Shown here one piece after another: positions 12,901-25,527 of a stretch of DNA of 64,000 nucleotides (positions are counted from its first letter, which is position 1; the number at the start of each line of letters is the position of its first letter). The notes below the pieces were generated by a model. The model had not been told where the DNA came from. It worked only from the letters and a program-made list of their open reading frames with translations, and searched no databases. Origin of the DNA: Strigamia acuminata (Eukaryota > Arthropoda > Chilopoda > Geophilomorpha > Linotaeniidae); the NCBI GenBank assembly GCA_949358305.1, contig OX442314.1, positions 22,995,060 to 23,059,059 of the forward strand, in the 5' to 3' direction. A program made the translations under genes and the position numbers.

Positions 12901-15069
12901 GATTTGGTACGGAATGGGCTTGGGAATGATTGCGCATTCCAGTTAATTTGGAATGTTTAAAATGCATAATTAATTATTTGATATGGTCATTTCATTTATC
13001 GTGTTCTGGTTTATAGAATTTTGGATTATTGGAATTAAGTTAATGGTGCGATATCATAAAGCTGAAGCGGCTTTGCCAGTTTTCTGGGTGCCGTCTTGAA
13101 TAGATAAGCGAGTGTGCAAATTATAATAAGAATTATGGGTTAACCAAGCTGTACAAAAGGAATTTTTTTTATCCCCCATTGGTTTAACATTGTAGATGAG
13201 GGCTAAAGTCCTTATTGGTGGGCATTGGGGGACTGACGACTATGGGATGTTGAACTAAGAGCATTAAAGCTTATGATGATGTATTTTTCTTGGGGTTTAA
13301 GGATTTAAGTGGTGTCATTTTACAGAGAAAAAGTTTCCCACTTGGCGAGAGACACCAATTATAATTATCAGGTAGCGATGCAATTTTTAGTTGGATATTA
13401 GTGGAGTGTTTGTCCACTCCATACGTATTGTATTGTTTGTATTGATCTATATTCTTGCGTTTAATATGCAATATACAAATTATAGGGCTTTTGCTGTGTT
13501 TTGCTTCACTGCATGTTCCACTCCTGTTAATTTATGACGCTGTTTCCACGGCTGTAGTTTAGTTAGCATAAATAAAGTCAGTAATGTTGCATTGCTTTGG
13601 TTAATAATCGTCTTCTAATAATAGCTGCAGTTTTTATTCGGGACCGACAAAAATTCCAGGCTATTAGTCAATGAATTTTAACATTTTTAACGTTAAACAA
13701 ACGTAACGAACGAAAAACGGCCCTTAATTTAAGAAATACGGTATTCAAGCGTCCAACATGGCTGCATGTTTATTCCTCCTTTTTGCGCTAACACAACAAT
13801 TAGTTGTGGGTTTTTGTGTTGATCGTTTGACTTATTGACGGTCGCTTGATTTATTCGCATTTGTTTGCGAAAAAAGCGATTCAAATGCGAGTTTGACGGA
13901 CGGGTGACGTCTGATCGAATTGACCGTCAGGTCAAATTGGATCTGTTGGGAGGAGTAGCTGCAGGGGGCATGATGTCGATGCGGTTTAAGAGTCTGTGTT
14001 TGTCACCAGACTGAGCCACCGAACTCTCGCGACTTGGCTCTGCATACACCGGAATGTGTCCAAAGGCGGTGAGAATCCACTGTCTTATTGATCCGTGACC
14101 TCCTTCTCACAACTCTGCCCCTACAGTCTCTTTCTCAATCTAAGAGGACCTCCTCTCGCACTTGTACACACTTCTTTTCCACCTCCCTTTACTTTACTTT
14201 CTCTTTTCGACCGTCGACCTCTTGTTCGGGTGAAACGAAAACAAACATTTACTTGTGTTAAGTTTCGTTCAAATTTCACGCTGTTGGGAATTGAATTTTT
14301 GTGCACACTTGTCATCGTTTTCATGCCCTCCATTTCTTTGAATGCATGCAGGTGATTTGCATGTTAAGGTAAGACGACAGATGGTTCGCCCCTCTAGCTT
14401 CGAAGACCCATTTCTTCTCGGTCACGTGATCAAACGCATTGATTTACTATTACTGAGGAATGCACGTGCGCACCCCGTTAAGGCAACACGGCGAGTTTGC
14501 ACACGCTCTTTTCAACCTCTTTTTTTCCTGAATTAATGCTCCCATATGACTATCTAGTTTTTTTTTTTTCTTTTTCTTTTTATGCTTTTTTTTTCATTTC
14601 CCCTCGATATTGGATCAAAAGTGCATCGTGGGAAATGATGCCGGTGTCCCACGGTTGCTGTGATTTCATGGTTTGCTTTGCTGGGTATGCTCGATAGCCC
14701 CACACTTTTGCTCTCTCTCATCCGGTTGCCATGGCAATAGACTATGACGTGGTGTGCATGGGTAATTAGTTTTCGCGGTGCTATCTTAGGTGATTGAATA
14801 ATTTAAGCTGCCAACAAACCCGTGTTCCAGCATTTCGGGATATATTTTAATAATGTTGAGTTTGTCTTTGGTAATTGAATGTAGTAATGGCACTTGATGC
14901 TTGACGGTGGCAATTGATTGCTGGTAAATTTGAACAAGAGTTTGGGAACAAATTTGTTAATAATAATAATAATAATAAAAATAAAATTTTGTTTTAATAA
15001 AAATATATTTGAACTTGTTGGAAACTTGACTGAATTCGCATCCATATGCAATACAGCTGACAAAGGCAA
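12855..15069. other. Upstream region of the minus-strand receptor gene
   Basis: No coding gene is seen. There is a small GGAGTG/CACTCC hairpin at 13402-13421, a relatively GC-rich patch at about 13900-14130 that could hold a 5' non-coding exon or promoter, and an AAT microsatellite at about 14957-14980. Open frames here do not look protein-like. Confidence 0.4.
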
Positions 15070-15077
15070 AAACAAAC

Positions 15078-15153
15078 TGCATATTGGGAATCGAACTGCA
15101 ACTGCGGACGCTGTTTGCTGGCAGGTGCAGTTATCACCGTGCTAGCTAGGACT
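15078..15153 (-). repeat. tRNA-like SINE head or tRNA pseudogene
   Basis: On the minus strand TAGCTAGCACGG (complement of 15137-15148) resembles an RNA polymerase III A box and GTTCGATTCCC (complement of 15086-15096) is a good B box, 40 nt apart. A clean cloverleaf with paired acceptor ends is not evident, so this looks like a tRNA-derived SINE head or decayed tRNA rather than a working tRNA gene. No family name can be given. Confidence 0.4.
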
Positions 15154-15216
15154 TATCAACTAAATCACAGCAAACAAAGGAAGAAAAGTTTAGAAAATGA
15201 ACAAACTTTTTTCACT

Positions 15217-15355
15217 AGGCGCACACAAACGCAGGTTTAATTTGCAGATAAATTGGTTTCGTTGTTTAATCAATTGGCCGCCATTTTTTAAGACAAACGG
15301 TTAAAATATGTTGTTTAAAATGCTGTTTAGTCTAAATTAGTTTATCAGTGCGCTT
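15217..15355. mobile_element. MITE copy of the AGGCGCAT family
   Basis: The element starts AGGCGCA and ends with the diverged complement GTGCGCTT, flanked by ACT on both sides (15214-15216 and 15356-15358). Its interior shares GGCCGCCATTTTTT, then a GTTAAAATATGTTGTTT block and a GTCTAAAT block, with the element at 51973-52129, so these are two copies of one family. No coding frame is present. Confidence 0.6.
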
Positions 15356-15441
15356 ACTGAAACGTTTTTCTTGTGTTAGAGTAATAGACAGCTTACTTTG
15401 ATTGAGGTTGGTGCTTCCTTCAGGTAAACATAGATCCTGTG

Positions 15442-15480
15442 GTTTGATTGCTGGTCTTAGCCTAAGACCGGCAATCAAAC
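15442..15480. repeat. Near-perfect 39-nt palindrome
   Basis: GTTTGATTGCTGGTCTTAG (15442-15460) is followed by one base and then the inverted copy CTAAGACCGGCAATCAAAC (15462-15480), with one mismatch that would be a G-U pair in RNA. It is a fold-back with essentially no loop. It may be two fused transposon ends or a cruciform-forming site; function unknown. Confidence 0.8.
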
Positions 15481-18400
15481 TATTTCTTAGGTTTCTTTCG
15501 ATTGTGGCTTTTTGATGTGATGTGGTATGTAGGATATGTTCTGTTAAGCTTTTACTTGTAAATAATTTGTATTTTCTTTTGTTTGTGATGAACTAATTAG
15601 AAATTTACAAAAAACTTACACTTTGATGGGAAATATTATTTTTATCTGAAAACATGGTATTATAGCATTTTTGGCTCACTCAAGTGTTTCAGACCTCTAA
15701 CATTTGCAGAAGTCTGGCTGGGGTAAATATTTGAATTTCTGTAGCAAATTAATTATTCATTTCCTCACTGGTGGGCTACGTCTTCGTCTTGCCGACATGT
15801 GACATAAAAATTTAATGCCCATTCGCTGTATAGTCTCTTTAAACATGATTGGAAAAGTGTCTAAATTCATCTATATTGCTTCAAAGGCAAAAATGATATC
15901 ATCATCATTAAAAGAGAGAAAACTTGTCCATTCGTTTGTCGAGCAATGATTAGGGACCAAATGAATTACTAAAACTGATTTCAATCCCAAAACAAGTAAA
16001 GGTTCTGTACAAAAGTGAAAAAAATGTATTCGTTGTAACATAAGCCTGATGTAGAACAAAAACAAGTGACAATCAAACCAATCGATTTGGCAACAAAGAC
16101 CAAACTGAAGAGTTGTACAAATGTTAAGAGAACCAAAAAATAATAATTTTTTTTGCCATTTATTTGTCTTTACTCAACACTCAAATTGTCAAGTTTGTTG
16201 TTCTAAAAGTTAAATAATTATTGCTAATTGTTTCAGAATTTCATGGAAGGTGAATAATTTTTTTAAAACAATGTAGCTGTATACAGTGGGCATATTCGAA
16301 AAGGCATGTGTAACTTGCAGTTAAATGTTACGCGCATTCCCACTGTGATTTAAACAGACTACATCAGCCACCATAACTTAAGTTTAAGGCCCGGGTAAAT
16401 GCATAAATGCATAGGAATTATTTTTATTCAATAAAAAGCCGAAATTGGTTATAAATGCATATTTTCCGAAAATCAGAAATACTGTAAATGCATAAATCGC
16501 TACTTTTCCAGGGAAAAAAACGGCGATTTTTGTCTTTTTTTTTAACAATATGTAACATGTACGTATCAATGTTTGCCTTTTTTTTTAAGAGTGTACAATC
16601 ATATGTTTTCTCTTTTCAAAATAAGAACTTTTGATTTTATTAAACTTTCCTCTAATGCTAACATTCTCTTCTGTCGTGATAATATCAACCCCCTTCCTTC
16701 CAACTTCCTTTCCACTTCCCCCCAAGCATCTATGGCAAAATATCATGTCAAATTTTGTCATTATCAGAATATCTAGCAAGGATTTCCGGTGAAATTGTAA
16801 AAGCGCGAAAAGATTAACGAAGTGTGGACAAATGTCAACAGTCAAGTGTTGATTTTAAGTGTCAGGTGTAGAGAAAGTAAATGAAGTGCATAAAGTTAAA
16901 ATATATATTTTTTTGGTCGGTTACACATTGCGGAGTGCACAATGAGTGGACGACAGTGCAATATTGGTCAGCTGGTTGGCTGAGTCTGTTAATTAGTAGA
17001 GTAAATTAGCTAATGCCTAAATCTCTCTAGCTTAATATTGCTGTTAATGAAGTGGAGAAGGCAAGATGCAAGACATATATTTGCTTCCAAATGCACTATT
17101 TAGTAGGGAATTCGTGTGCTTTTTGTGTCTTTTTGCTTTTTTTTTTCTCGTTTGGACACCCCATTGACTCAACTGTGCCTGTTTTCCTTTTTTATTTTTT
17201 TTTTATTTCCGAGGGTTAAGTTGGGAAGATGTTGCTAAAAATAGCAACTGACTTCTGATCAATAAAAGCCATGTGTAATGCAGAAATGTGCAGGCGGGTC
17301 TTAGTTCATTCTATATTTTCCATTCCTTATTCGGTTTTTAAGTTTGGAATACGAATTTGAAGAAATTCTAGAATGTTATTTTAAATTTAGTTTGTAAGTG
17401 AAATTAAATGAAAGATGAGAAAAGAGAAATTAGACACTTAGGTATTATTTTAATTGGAATTTGGATTAAAATTTTAATTTGAGGACAAAATTGAAATTTT
17501 TATTTTCATTAAATTTTTTAATGTGGTGAATTAAAATAATTATTCTTGGGTTCAAATTGCCTTAAAAACGACCAATTCATAGTCATGCATCAACAGTTAA
17601 CGTTCACTTAATGGTACGATTTCTTTTCTCCTATTTAAAAGATACAAAAACGACATTACTGATAAGCACTGAAAAGAAATGTTGGTTTTCTATTTCAAGT
17701 GCACTTATATCTTTACCTAACGTTTTTAAAAAAAAAAATGAAAGAAAAGGTGAAAAATTCATGCAGAATGAGTTGAGCATCAAGGCACAAATGAAGGAAT
17801 AAAGTGGAAAATTGCACACAAAAAAATGGCATTTAACTGTACAACTTGTCATTTGTTGTAATCTCATTATCTCTCAATGAGAGTGCCATGATTGCATTCG
17901 CACTTGCCGCCATATTTTTAAAATAATTATTTTTTATAAAAATATATTAGACGGAAGAAAGATTTCTTTCGATGGAATGCTGCTGCTGATGAATATTTAA
18001 TTAAAGTTTTAAAATCTGTAAACAAAACCGCAGCTTAGGCTTAAAAGCTTGCATGTTTTGCGAGAGATTGTGCGTGCAATTATTGATGTGCGCGCACGAA
18101 TTTTATGGTGAGTCGACTTAGAGATGTAAGAAATGAAGGTGATGCGTTTTGGTAATTGAATTGACACTTCAATTTGTGAAATCAATTATAAAAATGATGA
18201 AACGAGATGAATGTTTACTCCTTTTATTTGCTTTCTTCGAGTGCTAAGAAGGTAAAATACGGGGTGTGCATTCCCATTCGTTTTTCGTGTTCCGGGTGAT
18301 TGGATTAAATCTAAGCTTAATCAATCCTGATTCGTCGATTTCTTAATTGTTCTTAACTCGATAGTGAGAATCTCGATGGCTGAGAATACTTTGTGCGCGC

Positions 18401-20469
18401 CGTTTCTTGTGATTCTTCACACACGACCGCAAAATTTAGACGGAAATCCTCTTGGTGCCAAAATGGATTCTCATGTGCCCGTGGGATTTGAAGTTGAAGT
18501 TGAACACGAAGTAAATAAAATTCTGGTTAAAACTTAATGAACTCGAGTTGTTTCTGCGAGTGATTGGAGTCGGAGTTCTGCAAAATATCAAATTCGAACA
18601 TCTCTCGATCACTGTTTTGGCCCTGCATCGTTTCTCACACGATTGATGATCGATCGCGCACTTTTTTTCAGTTTGATTTGGATTCGCTGAAACCCACGAG
18701 TTAACCTAATCAGTAATACACAGAACGCCGGTCCTTATCGCCCCACATGGCGAAACCCATTAGCAAGACTACAAAAAAGACGAGAAAAACGTCGATATCG
18801 GTCACAACAATGTATTTTGCTTGAAACGAGTTTATAACACATGTTTCAAGCTGCGGGGAGAGAGAATTTATCAAATTTATCAAGCTTGTGACAGACAGTT
18901 CAGTTTAGGACTGACGTGCGCCATGTTTGTTTCCGTTTTAAAGTTTTGGCTATTAGCGTTTTTATTCGTTTTAAAGTTTTTTTTATAGTCCTATATCAAT
19001 ATTATAGCAGGTGATGGGACTTTTCGAATAAAAATCTCGTAAATGTTGTGAAAAGGATTTTTATGGTTGTGTACTCGGAAATAAATAAATAAATAAAAAG
19101 ACACGTAAAAGGGAACGAATATTAAACGAAATGGTCTAGCAAATTTAATTTTCTACTGCTTTAATAGATTAGTTTTCTAGTTGATTAAGCAAACCCATAC
19201 AAATCAAAAATTTCCTCTTGCATTTTTTTTTAATAAGATGTTGAAAGGATCATTCAAAGCGCAACAGAAAGAAAGTTCAACTTTTCGAGTTTTTGACATT
19301 ATTTTTTCTGGAGAATTTCAGGTTTCTTGTTTGATCACTCACAATGGAGTTAAAGAAATGAAAAAGAAGAATAACTATTTTTTTTAGACATTTATTTCGC
19401 AATATTCCTTCATAGGTGAAACAAAAATCAATTCTAGAAAGACTTTTAATTTTGTTCAATTTTCCATGCGATTTTATTGTTTGTATCACGTTGCCTGCGA
19501 TGCTTAAAAATCCATTGCTTTTATGGACTTTGTTTAGCATTGTGCACATATTAAAAGCAATAAAAAAATTGTATTTTACAATTTTCTTTAAAGCTTAAAG
19601 ACCGAGGCAATTTTCAATGAAATGAAGTAGAAAGCAAAACGAGGAAATGTGATTTTGAATTCCCAAAATGTTGAATGTTGAATGTGCAAAAATGGCTTCG
19701 TCTATTGTCTGCCAATTGGTTTGCTGCTGCAAATTCGAGTCAGCAGATTGTATTAGTATTAGAAAATGAAATTAACTTTTTGATGTCTCTGATGATGATT
19801 TACTAGTTGGATCTAAGAGAGTTAATGGCTGTGCGTTCATTCCATCATGCTATTATGTCGGAAGAGAAGGCCGTTATGTTTTATAAGGGAAAAATGGGTC
19901 AACCAATAACATGAGCTGTTTCCAATCACAAAAGAGAATTTGGAGCTGGCAAACCCTTCAGGTTATGTGCATTGCAATGGCATAACGTAATGGATGGTAT
20001 GCTCGGAATTTGTAATGAAGACCCACGAGAATGAAAAAGGGAAGGGGTATGCGATTCCTATAGATGTTAGAAAAGAGGACACAATGAATGCAACGCACGC
20101 GTTTTTGCTTGTTCATCGTTGGCATGATAATAAGGCGATAATATTGTTTTTGAACGAGGAATTTATTGTTGTTTATTGGCGCATAAAAAAATTTGTGTAA
20201 ATCACGCTGGTAAATGATAATCAAATTAGGTTTTAAGCACTGAGGATAAAACGACACTTTGTTTTATGTTTTTTCATTTAAGACACTGCGTACGTCGCGT
20301 ACGAGTGAAGTTTGGAGTTTTAGACAGCGTGTTTTCTAAAAAAGTTTAGCAGGTGTTAAATTCCAGTAGGTAGGCCTCAGTGGGCAAGGGGGAAAATCTG
20401 GCAGCGCGTTAATTGGACAATAATTTAAGTAGTTGTGCAATAAATGTAGTAATTGTTAGTAATTTGGCT
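15481..20469. other. AT-rich non-coding stretch
   Basis: No exon was recognised on either strand. A small inverted repeat ACAGTGGG ... CCCACTGT spans 16283-16346 and resembles collapsed transposon ends. Long T runs and low-complexity A/T tracts are frequent. The stretch lies upstream of both divergent receptor genes and may hold regulatory DNA, but no specific site can be supported. Confidence 0.4.
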
Positions 20470-20479
20470 AACTATATAT

Positions 20480-21267
20480 TGGTATATATTTTTTTGACGT
20501 TGAAGTACGTCTTTCTTCGCACAAGGTGGGAGAAACATGTGCTGCAACAATCGGCAAAACGGAAGTGGATGGAACGGAAAAAGATGTGCCGCGGAAACGA
20601 TCAGTTGCAACAGTCGCGCCGACTCTTGACGGAAACAACAACAAACAATAACAGAAACGCAACAAGCGCACTACTACCACAACCTCATATAAATAAACAA
20701 AGCAAACATTTTTTCATCTAACTTCGGATGTAGTTCTATGTTGAGGCACAGTCACAATTGTTCCCTTTTAAATTTTGATGTAGAACTACGTCTTTTTTGG
20801 CGGAAATGTAAACTAGCGCCAGCAACGGAAATAGCGACTGGTGCCAAATCCAATTGTTTGCAAACCTTAATTTAACCACAAGCTCACATGCAAACAATGC
20901 CACGATGGGAAACATTTCCCATCAAGAGATGGCGCTTAAATATCCCCGGAAATCAACGATGTATCAACAACATAACCCAATGCGCACAAACACATTTCTT
21001 ACTTCTCTCGCCACAGACCAATACTGATAGCAAACGACAACAATTCCTAGCGCCACTCCTGCCGGCATAGTAACTACTTGTACTTATATTTTTTTGACCG
21101 AGAACTATATCTAACAAGCGGAAATGGAAACCAGCGTCAGCATGTCAGCAACGGAAATGGAAACTAGCGCCATCTCTTGAAAGGAAGTATCAACTTCACA
21201 ACAACAATAACAATAAAAACCGGCAACTCCCTCCTCATTTGTAGTTCTACTGTAATGACTGTGCCTC
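20480..21267. repeat. Repeat/foldback complex, about 300-bp diverged units with inverted ends
   Basis: A motif of the form TTTTGAYGTNGAACTACGTCTTT recurs in direct orientation near 20494, 20774 and 21090, giving diverged units of about 280-320 bp. The ends of units 1 and 3 share a CTCTTGA segment followed by ACAACAA/CAATAACA-rich sequence. GAGGCACAGTCA (20743-20754) and its complement (21256-21267) form 12-bp inverted ends; AAGAGATGGCGCT (20924-20936) and its complement (21166-21178) form an inner fold-back; 20904-20923 is a perfect 20-nt palindrome. GCGGAAATGGAAAC-like words repeat within. This is probably a composite transposon remnant. Confidence 0.55.
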
Positions 21268-24200
21268 CTTTTTTTTATTATAGTTTTGATTTTGAGTACA
21301 CTTGATGAAATATTGTTGGCGACACTTAGATTGTGATAAAGAGATCTATTTGTCTTGACGTGAGTGTTGAGTACATCTAACTGTCATGACATAAGTTGAT
21401 AATGGCCCTGGGCCGAAGTTATGGATCTGAACACGGGAATTATTACAATTAGAGCAGCCCTTATCAATAAATAGCAACGAATTTTTTTCGTGAGAACTCA
21501 TTGCAAATCAAGAGAATTTTGAGTTAAGGAAATCAACTTTGTTGGAATTTTTTTATTATAGAGTTCGACAGGTTGATTGTTATTCTTATTGTCGTTGTTG
21601 GTGATTTATACGGTAGTAGTAACGTGGTTGACATGTAACAAATACACTAGTCATTGTAGTACAGCATAGTGTCTAGATTCTGGACTGATATATCCCAGTC
21701 TTCGGTTACACAGGATATAAGCTTAATTGCAAGTGATGTATGAGTTGATAAATGTAATAGAAAAGTTGAAAAAATTAGGAAGTATGTACTAATGTAACAA
21801 ACATCGATATGTCGTAGAATGCGATGATTTCAAGATGGTGGCCTCCATGAATTAGCTGAACAAAAAAGGTGCACCAATGGAAAGAAAGTGTTTTTGCTAT
21901 ATTTTCTTTATTAAACATTTATTAAAGTCACTAAAAATGTTTTCAGTATTACTCCAGATGTGTTGAATGAGTCTGGTATAAAGACGTAAAGTTTGAAAAT
22001 GAATTTACAAAGTGTTTTACGGGTTAAAGGAGAACAGAGCAACTATAACTAATGAATATTAAATTCAGATTGAAGATGCTCATCTTTGAGAGTGAACTTT
22101 CTCATAAATTTAAAATTGTTTTGCTTAAGATTAAAAAGTAAATTTATTTACCTTAAGTGTTTTTTTTTATGTGAATTATTAAAAAGTTGTTGTTGAGAAA
22201 AAGTAGGCTTGAATTTGGTGCCTTGGAGGATTCATGTTGTTTACTTTTGAAATTTTTAAAAATATAACTTTACACAATTAATATAGAATTTTACGGTTGA
22301 TATGCAAATTTATCGGAATTTTCAAAAGAATTTAAAATTATTGTGAAAAAATTCTAAAAATTCCAGAGTTTGCAAACTGAATGAAGAATGAATGTTATGT
22401 TTGTAGATTTTTAAACTTTTTTTTTTTTTTTTTTTTTTTTACAATTTATGAAAAGAATAATAATTGAATACGTTTTAGAAAAGCAATCTCCCAAGCAAAC
22501 AAATTATCTTTTTATGTCGTGCATCTCGCACAAAATAAATTAAACTTTTTTGTAATTTTTAAAGTATGATAGTGCTGAGAGGGAAAAACTTGTTTTGATT
22601 AAGGATAAAGTATAAAATTTGCACGATCATAGCGATTGAATTATTTTTTTATGAGTAATCTAATCAACATTGCTTTATGATCACTCCGGGTGAAAGTTTG
22701 TCAGAGACTAATGATAATTGTCACATTTTTTGTCATCACTGTTGTGTCCAATTTAGACATTGCACACCTAGTTGGCAAATAAATAATGACATCATTGAAA
22801 ATCAATTGCGCGTTACTGCAGCTATTCATCACCGATTCATAAAAATCACAATCATTGAGTATACTGACAGAAATAAATTTTCTTTTTCTTTTTTTTTTAA
22901 TTTTTGGAATTAAATTTTCTATTCTCATTAAAACTTTTTTTTTATCATCTACTTTTTTTTTTATTATTTCGTTTTGAAAATAGTTTTTTCGCGTGTTAAT
23001 TTGTACCTCTACTCTCAATGATGTAATGATGAAGAACGGTTCGTGATGCAGCAAAATTAAATTGAACATTTTTTTGTTAAATCTTTTTTATTTTTTTTTA
23101 TTTACGTAATATTTTATTTTGACAAAATAATGATGAGATGTCATCGTTGCGGAATATTTTTAGCGTTTTTTTAGGGGTTATTACAAATTTGATGGAATAA
23201 AATTGCGAGAAATTGTTCTTTTATTGATTGGTCAGCATAATGTGGAATAAGAATTACAGGGGAAAGGCGGAACAAAAAAAATTTAAACTAGTTGAAAAAA
23301 AAAAAAACATTTTATAGTATAATTGATGTTTTCGTAATTTGACATTTCTAAGTAATGACCATCACTTTATTGTAGCTGCGATTTGTCACTTTTATTACTT
23401 TAGACACAAGACAAATGGCCGATTATAATTGACACACCGGGGACAGCAATCATTATAAAGATCCTTAATGCTTTTGTAGTGTAATGAATATTAATAGGTC
23501 GTATAATCTTAAACTACTCGATTACAACACTATTATTCAATCGAATTTCTGCACATTAGCTCGTAAAAGTCAAGAATTAAATATTGGTTAGCTTATGTTG
23601 TTTTTTTCACGTCGGTCCAGGGTGTTATATGTGAGATATACGACGGTAGAGGTGGGAATTTGTTAGAAATAACATACATTGGAGTTAAACTTTGTTTTGT
23701 CAATATAAATAGTCAATAGAAGCGGCCTCAGTGGTGTAATGTTGCTTTCATTTTCCGTTTTTAATAAATTGCGGTTGCGGCGAATAGCGACTTGAATAAA
23801 GCAATTACTTCGCAGGTACTTAAAACTATAAAAACTGGGCACGTTGTTGTATGTAAATTGAGTCGGGGAAAAAAGGAAAATTTTATAATTGTTTTATGCA
23901 AGGCGCGTTTGAAGTGCGTTAGAATGAAAAAAAAAAAGTAAAATGATTTAGTTTATTGAGTTTGGAAAACACACAAACTCGTTTTCAAATTTAAACCGCA
24001 TTTTATTTTCATCTAATCGTTGCATTTTAGTTCTTTGTTTTTTTTTTATATAATAAAAAAATAACATTAAGACAAGATCATCCGATTATCTGTTGTAAGT
24101 TTTTTGCGTTTTACTTGGCTTTGAACTGCTGCATTTCAGCATTTGCATAGAAAAACTTTAAATAATGTAAAAGCTATTTGTGGCATTGCGGAAAGCCAAG

Positions 24201-25038
24201 GGGTAATAAACTCAACAATTAAATAACTAATAATGGTAGCGTATTTTAAAAAATAGAATTGTAGGAATCGTTGATGAATAATATCTATTTTAATTATTAT
24301 GCAGTCAGGAAAATTATGAAATTTGTATTCAACAAAAATGTATTACTTTTGCTTTTAATTTTTGTCACTAGTAGTTGATTGGCGCCACACTGCAAGCTTC
24401 AACTCGGATTCGATTTTATTTTTTTTTTAACTAGAGGAGACTACGGTAGCCTCAACAGGCTGCAATCAGCCGGATTGCGAAATTTGCAGTACTCAGAATG
24501 ACACATGAAGATGAAATGATTCGCGTAGAGAAAGATTTAGGTCTCTGGAATATACAATCTATTTGGGATCGAGTCAGATTTGGAGGATTCTGAAAATCAA
24601 AACACTGCACAACATTGATGACGTCATAGTCACAGTTACCGTAGTTCAGTGCGCGCGATAACCGTATCGATTCAAATATCATTATCGGTCCAACAACAGC
24701 AAAGCCGAGGAAGCAAGTCAAGTAAGCCGCCCCTGGAAAGCACGGAGATCACGTTATCTCTTTATTACCAAAAGGCAGTTAAAAATACCCCTATGCAAAT
24801 ACCTTTGCGGTCTAGGGGGAGGCCGAGAACCTGTAAATCCGCTCGTGTTTGTTGATGACTGATGATTTAATCAAGGATTTATTACCAAATTAAGCAATTT
24901 GTGTAAGGTGGAGTATCCACACTCAAAAAACGTAAAGCAGTTGCTGTGGTTTATTGGAATGGTATGATTCTATGCGCCATTACTAAAGGACCTAAATATA
25001 ATGTCTAAAGCCGTTCTTGCGCTACTATAAAAGAACAA
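21268..25038. other. AT-rich non-coding stretch with one less AT-rich patch
   Basis: Mostly low-complexity, including a T run at about 22419-22440. Positions 24430-24860 are richer in G+C, with open frames on both strands (24452-24721 minus; 24649-24855 plus). The plus frame ends near an RGRPR word that resembles an AT-hook. Neither is recognisable; a decayed coding or transposon fragment is possible. Confidence 0.35.
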
Positions 25039-25257
25039 GCCACAATTTGACCAGAATTTGGCCACAATTTAGCCAGAATTTTACCACGTTTTTGCCAGAA
25101 TTTTGCCACATTTTGCCCACAAGTTTGCCACAATTTGGCCACAAGTTGGCCATAATTTGGTCAGAATTTATCCACAATTTTGCCACAATTTTGCCACAAT
25201 TTTGCCTCAATGTTGCCACAATTTGATCAAAATTTGGCCAGAATTTGGCCACATTTC
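25039..25257. repeat. 11-bp minisatellite (GCCACAATTTT), about 20 units
   Basis: Units of the form GCC(A)(C/G)AATTT(T/G/A) follow one another with a predominant 11-bp step and occasional 12-bp steps. Best-preserved units are near 25180-25210. The array creates open frames on both strands that encode an 11-residue periodic peptide; these are artefacts of the repeat. The A/T core recurs about once per helical turn, which predicts bent DNA. Confidence 0.85.
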
Positions 25258-25301
25258 GGCGCACGTCTATACGACGTTACGCTTCGGCGTGTTCTGTGGC
25301 A

Positions 25302-25527
25302 ATGGCGGCGAAATGCCACAACAATGACATGGCGACGAATTGATATGGCGACGAAACTATAGGGCGACGAAATGATATGGCGACGAAATGATATGGCAAC
25401 GAAATTATATGGCGACGAAATGAAATGTTGATGAAATGACGACGACGAAATGAAAAAATTTTTTCAAAAAAAAATTTCAAAAAAAAAAGTGCGAGGGCGA
25501 CGAAATGAATGGCGACGAAATGAAGTG
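25302..25527. repeat. 16-bp minisatellite (ATGGCGACGAAATGAT)
   Basis: Units ATGGCGACGAAATGAT run from about 25302 to 25455 and resume at 25494-25527 after an A/T-rich interruption of about 40 bp. Unit sequence varies (GGCAACG, GAAACT, GAATTG). It sits about 45 bp after the 11-bp minisatellite with no sequence similarity beyond GGC/GCC. Confidence 0.85.

Noticed and set aside
25017-25264. Periodic peptides on both strands
   Set aside because: They are produced by the 11-bp minisatellite, not by a gene.
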